From an uncultured Lachnospiraceae bacterium (GTDB lineage Bacteria; Bacillota; Clostridia; Lachnospirales; Lachnospiraceae), in assembly GCA_902476265.1 (NCBI GenBank), contig CABSCP010000025.1, positions 1-64,000 on the forward strand: 64,000 nt of DNA, in the 5' to 3' direction. This document shows, piece after piece, positions 33,798 to 42,406 of this stretch; the stretch's first letter is position 1, and every line of letters begins with the position of its first letter. Both the position numbers and the translations under genes were made by a program. The notes beneath the pieces are model-generated. The model saw only the letters and a list, made by a program, of their open reading frames with translations. It was not told where the DNA came from and searched no databases.

Positions 33798-36700
33798 ATG
33801 AAGGTAAAAGATCCGCATTTTGTGCTGGAAAAAATTGAAAAATATATTGCCGAGGATATCCGCCCTTCCAGGATTCTGGAATCGATGGATATCGAGAACT
33901 GGAAGTATTTTGAAACTTCCATGGACGAAAAAACAGACGACGCTTTTGCACCCGGTTACGATGACAGCGGCTGGGCAGATTTTAAGCTGTGGGACACCTG
34001 GGGCGGCTATGATAAGGTGGCCTGGTTTCGCACCACGATTTCGGTGCCGGAAAGCTTCTCCGGAGGACAGCTGGCGTTAAAAATGCTGGTGGGCCCCAGG
34101 GACGGCGGTGATTCCACAGCGGAAACGCTGCTTTATATCGACGGGAAACCGGTGCAGGGGATGGACATCTGGCATGAAGAAGCGCTGCTGGAAGAAAAAC
34201 TGTGCAGGCAGAAACAAATGCAGATTGCCCTGAAGGCCTGGAGCGGCGTGCTGGCGCCGCCGAAATTCCGCACCTTTAAGCTGGCGCAGCTGGTAAAGCT
34301 GGACATGAAGGTGGACCGGTTTTGCTTTATGGCAGATACGGTGCGCCGCTGCGCCCTTTTGCTGGACGAAAATGATCTGAGAAGAATCCGTCTTACCAGA
34401 CTGTTAAACAATACCTTTCAAAAGGTGGATTTCTTAAACTATAAAAAAGAGCCCTATTATCAGTCCGTTCATGAGGCGCTGGATTTTCTTGCAGGGGAAC
34501 TGGAAGAACTGGCAAAAACAGAAGAAATCAAACCTTCTGTTTACGGCGTGGGCCATTCCCACATCGATATGGCCTGGTTGTGGCGGTTGTGCGCCACACG
34601 GGAAAAGGCATCCCGCACGTTTTCCACCGTGTTAAACCTGATGAAACAGTATCCGGAATACCGGTTCATGCATTCCTCTCCCCAGCTTTATCAATTCTTA
34701 AAGGAAGATTATCCCGAAATTTATGAACAGGTAAAGCAGCGTATCGCACAAGGCCGGTGGGAAATCACCGGAGGCATGTGGGTGGAGCCGGATACCAACG
34801 TGCCCTCCGGGGAATCGCTGGTACGCCAGTTTGTATATGGAAAGAAATTTATCCGGGAAGAGTTCGGAAAGGAAACGACGCTGGTATGGCTGCCGGATGT
34901 GTTCGGCTACAGCGCGGCCTTTCCCCAGATCATGAAAAAGAGTGGCATGAAGTATTTCATGACCACGAAAATTTCCTGGAACCAGTACAACCACTTCCCC
35001 TATGACACGTTCCTATGGAAAGGGATCGACGGCAGTGAAATATTCACCCACTTCATCACCACTCCGGAGGACGGTTCCTGGTTTTACACTTATAACGGCC
35101 ATATGGACCCGGAGGAAGTGACGGGTGTCTGGAAAAATTATAAGGATAAAGATAAAAACGAGGATCTGCTCATCGCCTTTGGCTGGGGAGACGGGGGCGG
35201 CGGCCCCACCCGGGAGATGCTGGAACAGAGCCGTGTGATGAAGAACATTCCCGGTATTCCGAAAGTTGCCAATATCGGTGCGGAAGAATATTTTGAAAAG
35301 ATCTATGAAAAGACGGATCACGACAGTCTGGGCAAATGGGACGGAGAGCTTTATTTTGAACTGCACCGGGGAACCTATACCTCCCAGGCGGCCAATAAGC
35401 GGTATAACAGAAAGACGGAAATTTTGCTGCATAACATAGAGTTCCTTTCTGTTCTGGCTTCCCTGGACAAAAACTGCGCCTATCCGAAGGAGACGCTGGA
35501 TAAAATCTGGCAGAGGGTGCTGTTAAACCAGTTCCATGATATCCTGCCCGGTTCTTCCATCCGGCAGGTTTATGAGGATACCACCGCAGATTATGAAGCC
35601 ATTGCCAAAAAAGGCGGAGAGCTTCTGGAGAACGCAGCGGCAGCCCTGGCGGCGGACATTGCGGTGAACCGGGACTCCGTTGTGCTGTATAATACGACAG
35701 GTTATCTGCGGGAGGATTATGTATACATCCCCTATGGAGAAAAGGTCACAAAGGGCGCAGCTTTTGCGGATGAATCGGGACTTTTGGAATGCAGTGCCGC
35801 TGAAGGCGGGATTCTTGTATATGTGAAAAACATTCCCGCTTACGGCTATAAGACGCTGCAGATTACAAAAGCAAAAGAAAATCCGGCATCTGCCATAACG
35901 GTTGCAGGCAATTGCATCACCACGCCCTATTATTCCATGAAGTTAAATGAAAACGGTGAAATTTCCTCCCTTTACGACCGGGAGAATGACCGCGTTGTCG
36001 ACTGTAGCCGGCCCATGAATGTGCTGGCGGCATTTGAAGACAAACCCCAGCGGTTCGATGCCTGGGATATCGATGTTTATTATAAGGAAAAGCCCTATGC
36101 GCCCTTTGTGCTGACAGGCAGGGAAGTGATCGAGGAAAGCGGACGGACCATCATCCGCCAGCATTATACATTCAATCGTTCGAGCCTGTCTCAGGATATG
36201 ATTCTATATGCGAAGAGCAGACGGATTGATTTTGTGACCACGGTTGACTGGAAGGAAAAGCAGGTATTCCTGAAAGCTTATTTCCCTGTGGATGTACACG
36301 CCCGGGAAGCTTCCTATGAAATCCAGTTTGGCAGCATCAAACGGCCCACCCACACCAACACGGAATGGGATTTTGCACGCTTTGAGGTACCGGGCCATAA
36401 GTGGGCGGATCTGTCCGAGAACGGCTACGGAGTTGCGATCCTCAATGACTGTAAATACGGCTATGACATCCATGAAAATGTGCTGGGCTTATCCCTCATC
36501 AAGTCCGCAGTGCGTCCCGATGAGACGGCGGACAGAAAAGTCCACCATTTCACCTATTCTCTGTATCCCCATAGAGGAAGCGCAGAGAGTGCGGATGTGA
36601 CAAAGGCGGCGCTTTCCTTAAATATGCCTGTGCTGACAAGAGAAATCGCTGCGACGGAAACGGCGGAAGGCTTTGCGGCAGACGGATTTGTGTCCACGGA

Positions 36701-36944
36701 CTGCAGCCATGTCCTGCTGGATACCGTCAAGATGTCGGAGGATCAGAAGGCGGTGACAATGCGCCTGTACGAATATAAAAATGAAAAGGACAGCGATGTC
36801 TGCCTGAAGTTTGGCAGACCGGTGAAACGGGTGACGGAAACCGACCTTTGTGAAGAACAGGAAACAGAAACAGCATTATCTGACAACAAAATTCATTTCG
36901 GAATCGGCTGTTATGAAATCAAGACCTTTAAAATCTATTTTTAA
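33798..36944 (+). CDS. GH38 alpha-mannosidase, long form (third of four)
   Basis: This 1048-residue cytoplasmic enzyme has an N-terminal beta-rich domain of about 250 residues before the catalytic domain. The zinc motif GHSHIDMAW has His255 and Asp257. The predicted nucleophile is Asp367 in LPDVFGYSAAFPQ, and the third zinc site is in NQFHDILPGSS. The C-terminal beta domains end ETKTF-like (CYEIKTFKIYF). This matches the class of bacterial and vacuolar-type alpha-mannosidases and is clearly distinct from the three 810-residue enzymes. Confidence 0.93.
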   Translation: MKVKDPHFVLEKIEKYIAEDIRPSRILESMDIENWKYFETSMDEKTDDAFAPGYDDSGWADFKLWDTWGGYDKVAWFRTTISVPESFSGGQLALKMLVGPRDGGDSTAETLLYIDGKPVQGMDIWHEEALLEEKLCRQKQMQIALKAWSGVLAPPKFRTFKLAQLVKLDMKVDRFCFMADTVRRCALLLDENDLRRIRLTRLLNNTFQKVDFLNYKKEPYYQSVHEALDFLAGELEELAKTEEIKPSVYGVGHSHIDMAWLWRLCATREKASRTFSTVLNLMKQYPEYRFMHSSPQLYQFLKEDYPEIYEQVKQRIAQGRWEITGGMWVEPDTNVPSGESLVRQFVYGKKFIREEFGKETTLVWLPDVFGYSAAFPQIMKKSGMKYFMTTKISWNQYNHFPYDTFLWKGIDGSEIFTHFITTPEDGSWFYTYNGHMDPEEVTGVWKNYKDKDKNEDLLIAFGWGDGGGGPTREMLEQSRVMKNIPGIPKVANIGAEEYFEKIYEKTDHDSLGKWDGELYFELHRGTYTSQAANKRYNRKTEILLHNIEFLSVLASLDKNCAYPKETLDKIWQRVLLNQFHDILPGSSIRQVYEDTTADYEAIAKKGGELLENAAAALAADIAVNRDSVVLYNTTGYLREDYVYIPYGEKVTKGAAFADESGLLECSAAEGGILVYVKNIPAYGYKTLQITKAKENPASAITVAGNCITTPYYSMKLNENGEISSLYDRENDRVVDCSRPMNVLAAFEDKPQRFDAWDIDVYYKEKPYAPFVLTGREVIEESGRTIIRQHYTFNRSSLSQDMILYAKSRRIDFVTTVDWKEKQVFLKAYFPVDVHAREASYEIQFGSIKRPTHTNTEWDFARFEVPGHKWADLSENGYGVAILNDCKYGYDIHENVLGLSLIKSAVRPDETADRKVHHFTYSLYPHRGSAESADVTKAALSLNMPVLTREIAATETAEGFAADGFVSTDCSHVLLDTVKMSEDQKAVTMRLYEYKNEKDSDVCLKFGRPVKRVTETDLCEEQETETALSDNKIHFGIGCYEIKTFKIYF

Positions 36945-36957
36945 CAGATAGCTGATG

Positions 36958-36985
36958 TGGGCCGAAGTCTGTGCGCTTTGGCCCA
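36958..36985 (+). other. Intercistronic hairpin
   Basis: TGGGCCGAAG (36958-36967) pairs with CTTTGGCCCA (36976-36985) through ten pairs including one G-T, with an 8-base loop. There is no T run, so it is more likely an mRNA-stability or processing element than a terminator. Confidence 0.4.
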
Positions 36986-37011
36986 TATTACTTTCAGGCA
37001 GGAGGATTACC

Positions 37012-39603
37012 ATGGAATTGTCATTGTCCGGACAGAAATGGGAAGTGAAAGGATATTGGCCGTATGTGCCGGTCAAAGAAAAGAGTATGGAAACAGGGCA
37101 GACCCTGCACGGGGTGACGGACTGGATGACAGCGAAGGTGCCCGGCAGCGTCCATTATGATCTCTGGAAGGCAGGGCTGATCGAAGATCCCTGGTTCGGA
37201 AAAAACAGTCTCCACTGCGAGTGGGTGGAAAACCGCTGGTGGATGTACCGCACCACATTCCCGGCCGTCATGGGAGGCTGTGACCTGCGCAGGGAAAAAG
37301 TGTGCCTGGTTTTTCGGGGGCTGGATGATGAAGCGGAAATTTTTTTCAACGACGAAAGCTGCGGAACCCATCAGGGAATGTATGATCCTTTTTGTGTGGA
37401 GCTCACCGGAAAGATCAAAGAAGAAAACAAACTGGTTGTTCTTTTAAAAGGCGCGCCCAGGGAAATGGGGCAGATCGGGTATACTTCCCGGACTTCCACC
37501 CAGAAAAGCCGTTTTAATTACAAATGGGATTTTTCCACCCGCCTGGTCAATATCGGTATCTGGCAGGATGTGGTGTTAAAAACCCGCTCTTTTGCAGCCC
37601 TGCAGGATCTGTATGTGGATACGGATTATGAGGACGGCAGAGGGATCCTTCGGGTGAAGGCAGAAATCACAGATGAGAGAGAGAATCCAAAAAGACCGCT
37701 TCTGGCGCGTCTGACCGTCTGGGAGCCGAATGACAGCCGAGGGGATGATAACGGCCCCTGCCTGACCAAAACAGCAGTTCTCACAGGCAGGTTTCTGGAA
37801 GAAACGCTGGAGATTTTAGCCCCCTCCCTGTGGTATCCAAACGGCGCGGGGGCTCAGCCGCTGTACCGGGTGGAAGTAAAACTGTGGGAGGAATCGGAGG
37901 GGAACAGCGTGATTTTGGACCGCTGTACAATCCGTACCGGAATCCGTTCTTTTTCCATGGAACAAAATGAGAAGGCCCATGATAACGCGCTGCCCTATAC
38001 CTTTGTGATCAACCAAAGGAAAACGTATATCAAAGGGGTCAATCTGACGCCCCTGGATCATATCTACGGCAATGTGACGAGAGAGCAGTACGCCCATCTG
38101 GTTGCCGCCATGAAAAACGCCGGCGTGAATCTGGTCCGGGTCTGGGGCGGCGGCCTGATTGAACGGGAAGATTTTTATGAACTCTGTGATGAAAACGGGA
38201 TTCTGATCTGGCAGGAATTTATCCAGTCCAGTTCCGGCATTGATAATAAACCCTGTGAGGATGCCGGTTTTTTAAAACTGCTCAAAACTGCGGCAGAAGC
38301 GGCGGTAAAAGAGAAGAGAAATCACGTTTCTCTGGTGGTTTACAGCGGCGGGAATGAACTGATGGAAGGGCCCGACCGCCCTTGCGGAATGGAAAATAAA
38401 AACATCGCCATGCTGCGGGAGATTGTAGAAAAATATGACGGCCACAGGGCGTTTCTTCCCACCTCCGCCTCCGGGCCCAGGGAATTTGTGACCCGGGAAA
38501 AAGGAGTCAGCCATGATGTGCACGGCAACTGGCGGTATGAAGGAAACCCGGATCATTACGTGCTTTACGGAGAGTCGGATAACCTGTTTCACAGCGAATT
38601 CGGCATGGATGGCGTCAGCAGTGTGAAGAGTCTGAAAAAATTTCTGCCGGAAAGTTCTCTGCGCCCCACTCCCATGTCCGGGGATGCCAACTGGCAGCAC
38701 CACGGCGAATGGTGGGGAACTTATTTCAGAGACTGCGAGTTGTTCGGTCCCATGGAAAAGAAACCGGAAAACCTGGAACGGTTTACAAGATGCAGTCAGT
38801 ATGTGCAGGGAGAAGGGCTCCGGTTTATTCTGGAAGCGGACAGAAGAAGAGCATACCAGAACAGCGGCGTTATTATCTGGCAGTTAAATGAGCCCTGGCC
38901 CAACGCTTCCTGTACGAACCTGGTGGATTATTACGGGGAAACGAAAACCGCTTATTATCAGATGAAGAGAGCCTATGAGCCCCGCCATATTTCACTGGAT
39001 TATCGGAATCTGCGTATAAAAGCCGGGGAAACCGCCGCTTTTCCTGTATATGTGTCCAACAGTCTGGAAGCCTTTGAGGCGATTGCCGCCGTTTGCGTGA
39101 GAAACAGCGCAGGGCAGATTCTATATGAAGAAAGGTTGCCGGTGGATGCAGCCGAAAATCGAAGCACCAGAGCCGGAGAAGTGCGCTTTTTGGTGCCGGA
39201 GGAAGAGTTGATTTTTGTGACTGCCCTTTTGGAAGCGGATCATACGCTGCTGTCGGAAAACACCTATGTTTTCGGCACGGGGGAAAAGGAACTGTTCGCG
39301 CCTCTGTTCCGACAGGAAACACAGATAGAAATCCGGTCTGTGAACCTTACAGAACTGCCGGAAAACAGGCTGCGGGCAGTGGTCACCGTCAAAAACACCG
39401 GGAAGAGGGCGGCGCTGGATGCAGGCTGTGAACTTCAGGGAAACCAATATTACCTGCTGGGAGAGGACAATGACAGAATCCTGTTCCCACAGGAAGAAAG
39501 AACGTATGTATTTTGGCTGATTCCGAAACGCGCAGGCACTTTTCTGGAAAACGAGAACCATGACGGGACAAAAGAACCGGAATTTTTAGCGCACTGGCTG
39601 TAG
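37012..39603 (+). CDS. GH2 beta-mannosidase-like enzyme (first)
   Basis: This 863-residue cytoplasmic enzyme has the GH2 order: an N-terminal jelly-roll sugar-binding domain (KVPGSVHYDLWKAGLI), Ig-like domains and a TIM barrel. The acid/base is Glu449 in GGNELMEG and the nucleophile is Glu529 in HSEFGMDG. LVRVWGGGLIERED and IWQLNEPWPNASC are family segments of beta-mannosidases. It would cut the Man-beta-1,4-GlcNAc bond after GH38 trimming, which fits with NagA at the operon end (inference). ATG 37012 is preceded by GCAGGAGG. Confidence 0.9.
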   Translation: MELSLSGQKWEVKGYWPYVPVKEKSMETGQTLHGVTDWMTAKVPGSVHYDLWKAGLIEDPWFGKNSLHCEWVENRWWMYRTTFPAVMGGCDLRREKVCLVFRGLDDEAEIFFNDESCGTHQGMYDPFCVELTGKIKEENKLVVLLKGAPREMGQIGYTSRTSTQKSRFNYKWDFSTRLVNIGIWQDVVLKTRSFAALQDLYVDTDYEDGRGILRVKAEITDERENPKRPLLARLTVWEPNDSRGDDNGPCLTKTAVLTGRFLEETLEILAPSLWYPNGAGAQPLYRVEVKLWEESEGNSVILDRCTIRTGIRSFSMEQNEKAHDNALPYTFVINQRKTYIKGVNLTPLDHIYGNVTREQYAHLVAAMKNAGVNLVRVWGGGLIEREDFYELCDENGILIWQEFIQSSSGIDNKPCEDAGFLKLLKTAAEAAVKEKRNHVSLVVYSGGNELMEGPDRPCGMENKNIAMLREIVEKYDGHRAFLPTSASGPREFVTREKGVSHDVHGNWRYEGNPDHYVLYGESDNLFHSEFGMDGVSSVKSLKKFLPESSLRPTPMSGDANWQHHGEWWGTYFRDCELFGPMEKKPENLERFTRCSQYVQGEGLRFILEADRRRAYQNSGVIIWQLNEPWPNASCTNLVDYYGETKTAYYQMKRAYEPRHISLDYRNLRIKAGETAAFPVYVSNSLEAFEAIAAVCVRNSAGQILYEERLPVDAAENRSTRAGEVRFLVPEEELIFVTALLEADHTLLSENTYVFGTGEKELFAPLFRQETQIEIRSVNLTELPENRLRAVVTVKNTGKRAALDAGCELQGNQYYLLGEDNDRILFPQEERTYVFWLIPKRAGTFLENENHDGTKEPEFLAHWL

Positions 39604-39630
39604 CAGTCTGTCAAACAGGGAGGAAACAGG

Positions 39631-41721
39631 ATGAAACTGGAAATTTTAGATGTGGCGCTGACGGTCAGAAGGCAGTCAGGAAAAGAGGAGGAGCTGCCTC
39701 TTTTACAGGTGGAAAACAGAGAAGAAGGCAGCCTTTACCGCTTCGGAAACGAAAAGGCGGAGGCGGATTTTGAAACAGGGATGCGGGACGGCTGTCTCAC
39801 CGGAAAGGTCAGGGTTTCCTTAAAAACGGAGCATTTCCGGGAAAATGACGGGCTGGATCTGCGGGAACCCGTGACGGTATCCCTTTCTTTCCGGGAAAAT
39901 CCAGGGCGCATGACGGCGCTGTATCTGCACCGTGACTGGTGGACCAGACCCGCCTTTGTGGACAAATGGGAGGATGTGCCGGAGCGGACCCAGTGTCTGT
40001 ATCTGGATTACGGCGACGTCCGCGGCTTCCTGCTTTTGCTTTCCGGTAAACTGGGCAAGGCCTATGCCCGGGGCGGGAAGAAGGGACGGCTTACGCTGGC
40101 GGTCACCGCTTACTGCGGCGGGCTGTCAGAGCTTATGGAAACGGTATTTGTGCTGGCGCAGGATCCTGCTTTGTTGCATGCGGTTTCCGACTGCTGCAGG
40201 ACTGCCGCAAAGCTGCAGGACGTTTTGTTAAAAAAACAAAAGGAATATCCGGCCATGTTCGACTATCTGGGCTGGTGCAGCTGGGATGCTTTTTATACGG
40301 ATATTTCGGAGGAAAAAGTGCGCGCAAAGGCGGCGGAACTGGCGGAAAAAAAGGTGCCTGTACGCTGGCTTTTGCTGGATGACGGCTGGCTGTCCGTCCA
40401 TGACGGAAAACTCTATGATCTGCACCCGGAAAAAGAAAAATTCCCGGAAGGGTTTGCCGGGATGATTGCGGACATCAAGGCGGCAGGCAGTGTGGAGCAT
40501 GTGGGCGTCTGGCATGCGCTGGGCGGTTACTGGGGCGGTATCGAGCCGGGCAGCAGGGCAGCGGCAGAGGAAGAAAAGCATCTGTATGAAACAAAAGCCG
40601 GAAAACTGCTGCCCTGCCCGGAAGCGGAAAACGGCTACGGATTTTACCGTGACTGGTACGAACTTTTGAGAAAGGAAGGCATTGATTTCGTCAAGGTGGA
40701 CGGTCAGAGCGCAGTCAAAAATTATTATATGGACGAACTGCCGGTGAGCCGGGCAGCCCGGGAAACGCATAAGGCCCTGGAGGGCGCGGCAGGCGCATAT
40801 ATGGGCGGCAGGCTCATCAACTGCATGGGAATGGCCATGGAAAATATCCTGGGAAGACAGGGGTCGGCGGTGAGCAGAAACAGCGATGATTTTGTGCCGG
40901 ATAACCCGGAGGGGTTTGCCGAACATCTGCTGCAGAATGCGTACAATGCGCCCTATCATGACGAATTTTATTATTGCGACTGGGATATGTTCTGGACCTT
41001 CCACAAAGATGCGAAAAAACATGCGCTGCTGCGGGCGGTCAGCGGCGGTCCGGTCTATTTCAGCGACCGGATCGGGGATACCGATCCGTCGGCAGTACAG
41101 GGATTGGTCTACGGGGACGGCAGACTGCTGCGGATGGACCGGGCGGCAAAACCTTCGGAGGACTGTCTGTTCACAGACCCTGCCAAATCGGGGCTGCTGA
41201 AACTGACCAACGTTGCGGACTGCGGCAGAAACGGACAAAAAGGCGGCGCTGTGGCACTTTACAATATCGGGAAGGCAGAGGGGACTACATCTGTGCGGGC
41301 GTCGGATATTCCGGAACTTTCTGACGGCGTCTGGTGCTGTTATGACGTGCAGCAGGGCAGCGCTGTCCTTTTGGATGCGAAAGAAGCCTTTTCGATAACG
41401 CTGGAAGCGGGGGACTGCAGGCTGTATCTGTTTGTGCCTGCGCCGGAGGGAACGGCGGTGATCGGACTGACCGATAAACTGATCAGCTTTCATGCGGTGG
41501 AAGAGGTGAAACAGACCGGGGATGAATTTCTGGCGGTGGTAAAACAGGGCGGCGCATTTGCATTTTACAGCGAAAGAGAAGTGCTCGCCTGCCGGGTCAA
41601 CGGGAAAGACCGCCTGGAGGAACTGAAAAGAGAAGGAAATCTGTATCGGATTTCGTGTGGGGAAGAAGGCAGGCTGGTGATTTCCGTAAGGATGCAGGCC
41701 GCCGGAAAAGAGGAAAGGTAA
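39631..41721 (+). CDS. GH36 raffinose-synthase/alpha-galactosidase-like enzyme
   Basis: This 696-residue cytoplasmic protein resembles the raffinose synthase (Sip1) branch of GH36. LGWCSWDAFYTDIS and LLLDDGWLS open the barrel, the predicted nucleophile is Asp357 in KVDGQSAV, and the acid/base lies in SRNSDDF (Asp419-Asp420). In bacteria such proteins are probably hydrolases of alpha-galactosides rather than synthases. It differs from the second GH36 gene at 42407, so two distinct alpha-galactoside activities are possible. Confidence 0.84.
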   Translation: MKLEILDVALTVRRQSGKEEELPLLQVENREEGSLYRFGNEKAEADFETGMRDGCLTGKVRVSLKTEHFRENDGLDLREPVTVSLSFRENPGRMTALYLHRDWWTRPAFVDKWEDVPERTQCLYLDYGDVRGFLLLLSGKLGKAYARGGKKGRLTLAVTAYCGGLSELMETVFVLAQDPALLHAVSDCCRTAAKLQDVLLKKQKEYPAMFDYLGWCSWDAFYTDISEEKVRAKAAELAEKKVPVRWLLLDDGWLSVHDGKLYDLHPEKEKFPEGFAGMIADIKAAGSVEHVGVWHALGGYWGGIEPGSRAAAEEEKHLYETKAGKLLPCPEAENGYGFYRDWYELLRKEGIDFVKVDGQSAVKNYYMDELPVSRAARETHKALEGAAGAYMGGRLINCMGMAMENILGRQGSAVSRNSDDFVPDNPEGFAEHLLQNAYNAPYHDEFYYCDWDMFWTFHKDAKKHALLRAVSGGPVYFSDRIGDTDPSAVQGLVYGDGRLLRMDRAAKPSEDCLFTDPAKSGLLKLTNVADCGRNGQKGGAVALYNIGKAEGTTSVRASDIPELSDGVWCCYDVQQGSAVLLDAKEAFSITLEAGDCRLYLFVPAPEGTAVIGLTDKLISFHAVEEVKQTGDEFLAVVKQGGAFAFYSEREVLACRVNGKDRLEELKREGNLYRISCGEEGRLVISVRMQAAGKEER

Positions 41722-41733
41722 GAGGAGAATATC

Positions 41734-42348
41734 ATGTACGAAGCGGAAAAAAAAGAGCTGGCCGGGATTTGTCATCTGCTCTACCAGCGGAATCTGGTGA
41801 CGGCCACGGACGGCAATGTGAGCATGCGGGTATCCGGGGACCGGATTCTTTTGACTCCTTCCGGAAAAAACAAAGGCTTTGTGACGCCGGAGGAAATTCT
41901 GGTGCTGGATTTGTCCGGGAATGTGACAGAGGGCGCCGGAAAGGCCAGCAAGGAATATCCGATGCACCGGATCGTTTATGAGAAGAGACAGGATGCAGCG
42001 GCGGTGATCCATACCCATCCGGCATATGCCACGGCGTTTGCGCTGGCAGGGAAAAACATTCCGGACAACTATCTGATTGAAACAGGAATGATGTTAAAAA
42101 AGACGGCCCTTGCCGGATATGCCACCCCCGGCACGCCGGAGATGGCCAAAGCCATCGCGCCTTATCTGGAAGAATGCAGAGCCATTTTGCTGCAAAATCA
42201 CGGCGCGCTGACCGTGGGTACAGATCTGATGGATGCATTCAACAGGATGGAAGTGCTGGAATCCGTGGCCAAAACCATCCTTCTGTCCAAAGCGGTGGGA
42301 GCGCCGGTCCTGATTTCGGAAGAAAATCTGGCGAAGATGAAAAAATAG
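41734..42348 (+). CDS. Class II aldolase/adducin family, L-fuculose-phosphate aldolase-like
   Basis: This 204-residue zinc enzyme has DGNVSMRV near the start, the metal histidines in IHTHPAYATA and a third in LLQNHGALTVG. The family includes FucA, RhaD, ribulose-5-phosphate epimerase and tetronate-phosphate decarboxylases (OtnC). With the four-carbon acid sugar kinase in the same operon an OtnC-type role is possible. A fuculose-phosphate role would fit fucosylated glycans, but no fucose isomerase or kinase is identified. Confidence 0.82.
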   Translation: MYEAEKKELAGICHLLYQRNLVTATDGNVSMRVSGDRILLTPSGKNKGFVTPEEILVLDLSGNVTEGAGKASKEYPMHRIVYEKRQDAAAVIHTHPAYATAFALAGKNIPDNYLIETGMMLKKTALAGYATPGTPEMAKAIAPYLEECRAILLQNHGALTVGTDLMDAFNRMEVLESVAKTILLSKAVGAPVLISEENLAKMKK

Positions 42349-42406
42349 AGAGTATGGATCAAACGGGCATCTCTGCAGGAGAGTGCGCCCGGGAAAAGGA
42401 TGAAAA

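Noticed and set aside
36958..36985. Terminator dividing the glycan operon
   Set aside because: The hairpin lacks a T run, and the next gene has a strong ribosome site without a visible new promoter.
40228..42018. Long open frame on the minus strand (596 codons)
   Set aside because: It is antisense to the GH36 and aldolase genes, has no recognisable domain and no ribosome site. GC-rich codon positions of the plus-strand genes keep it open by chance.
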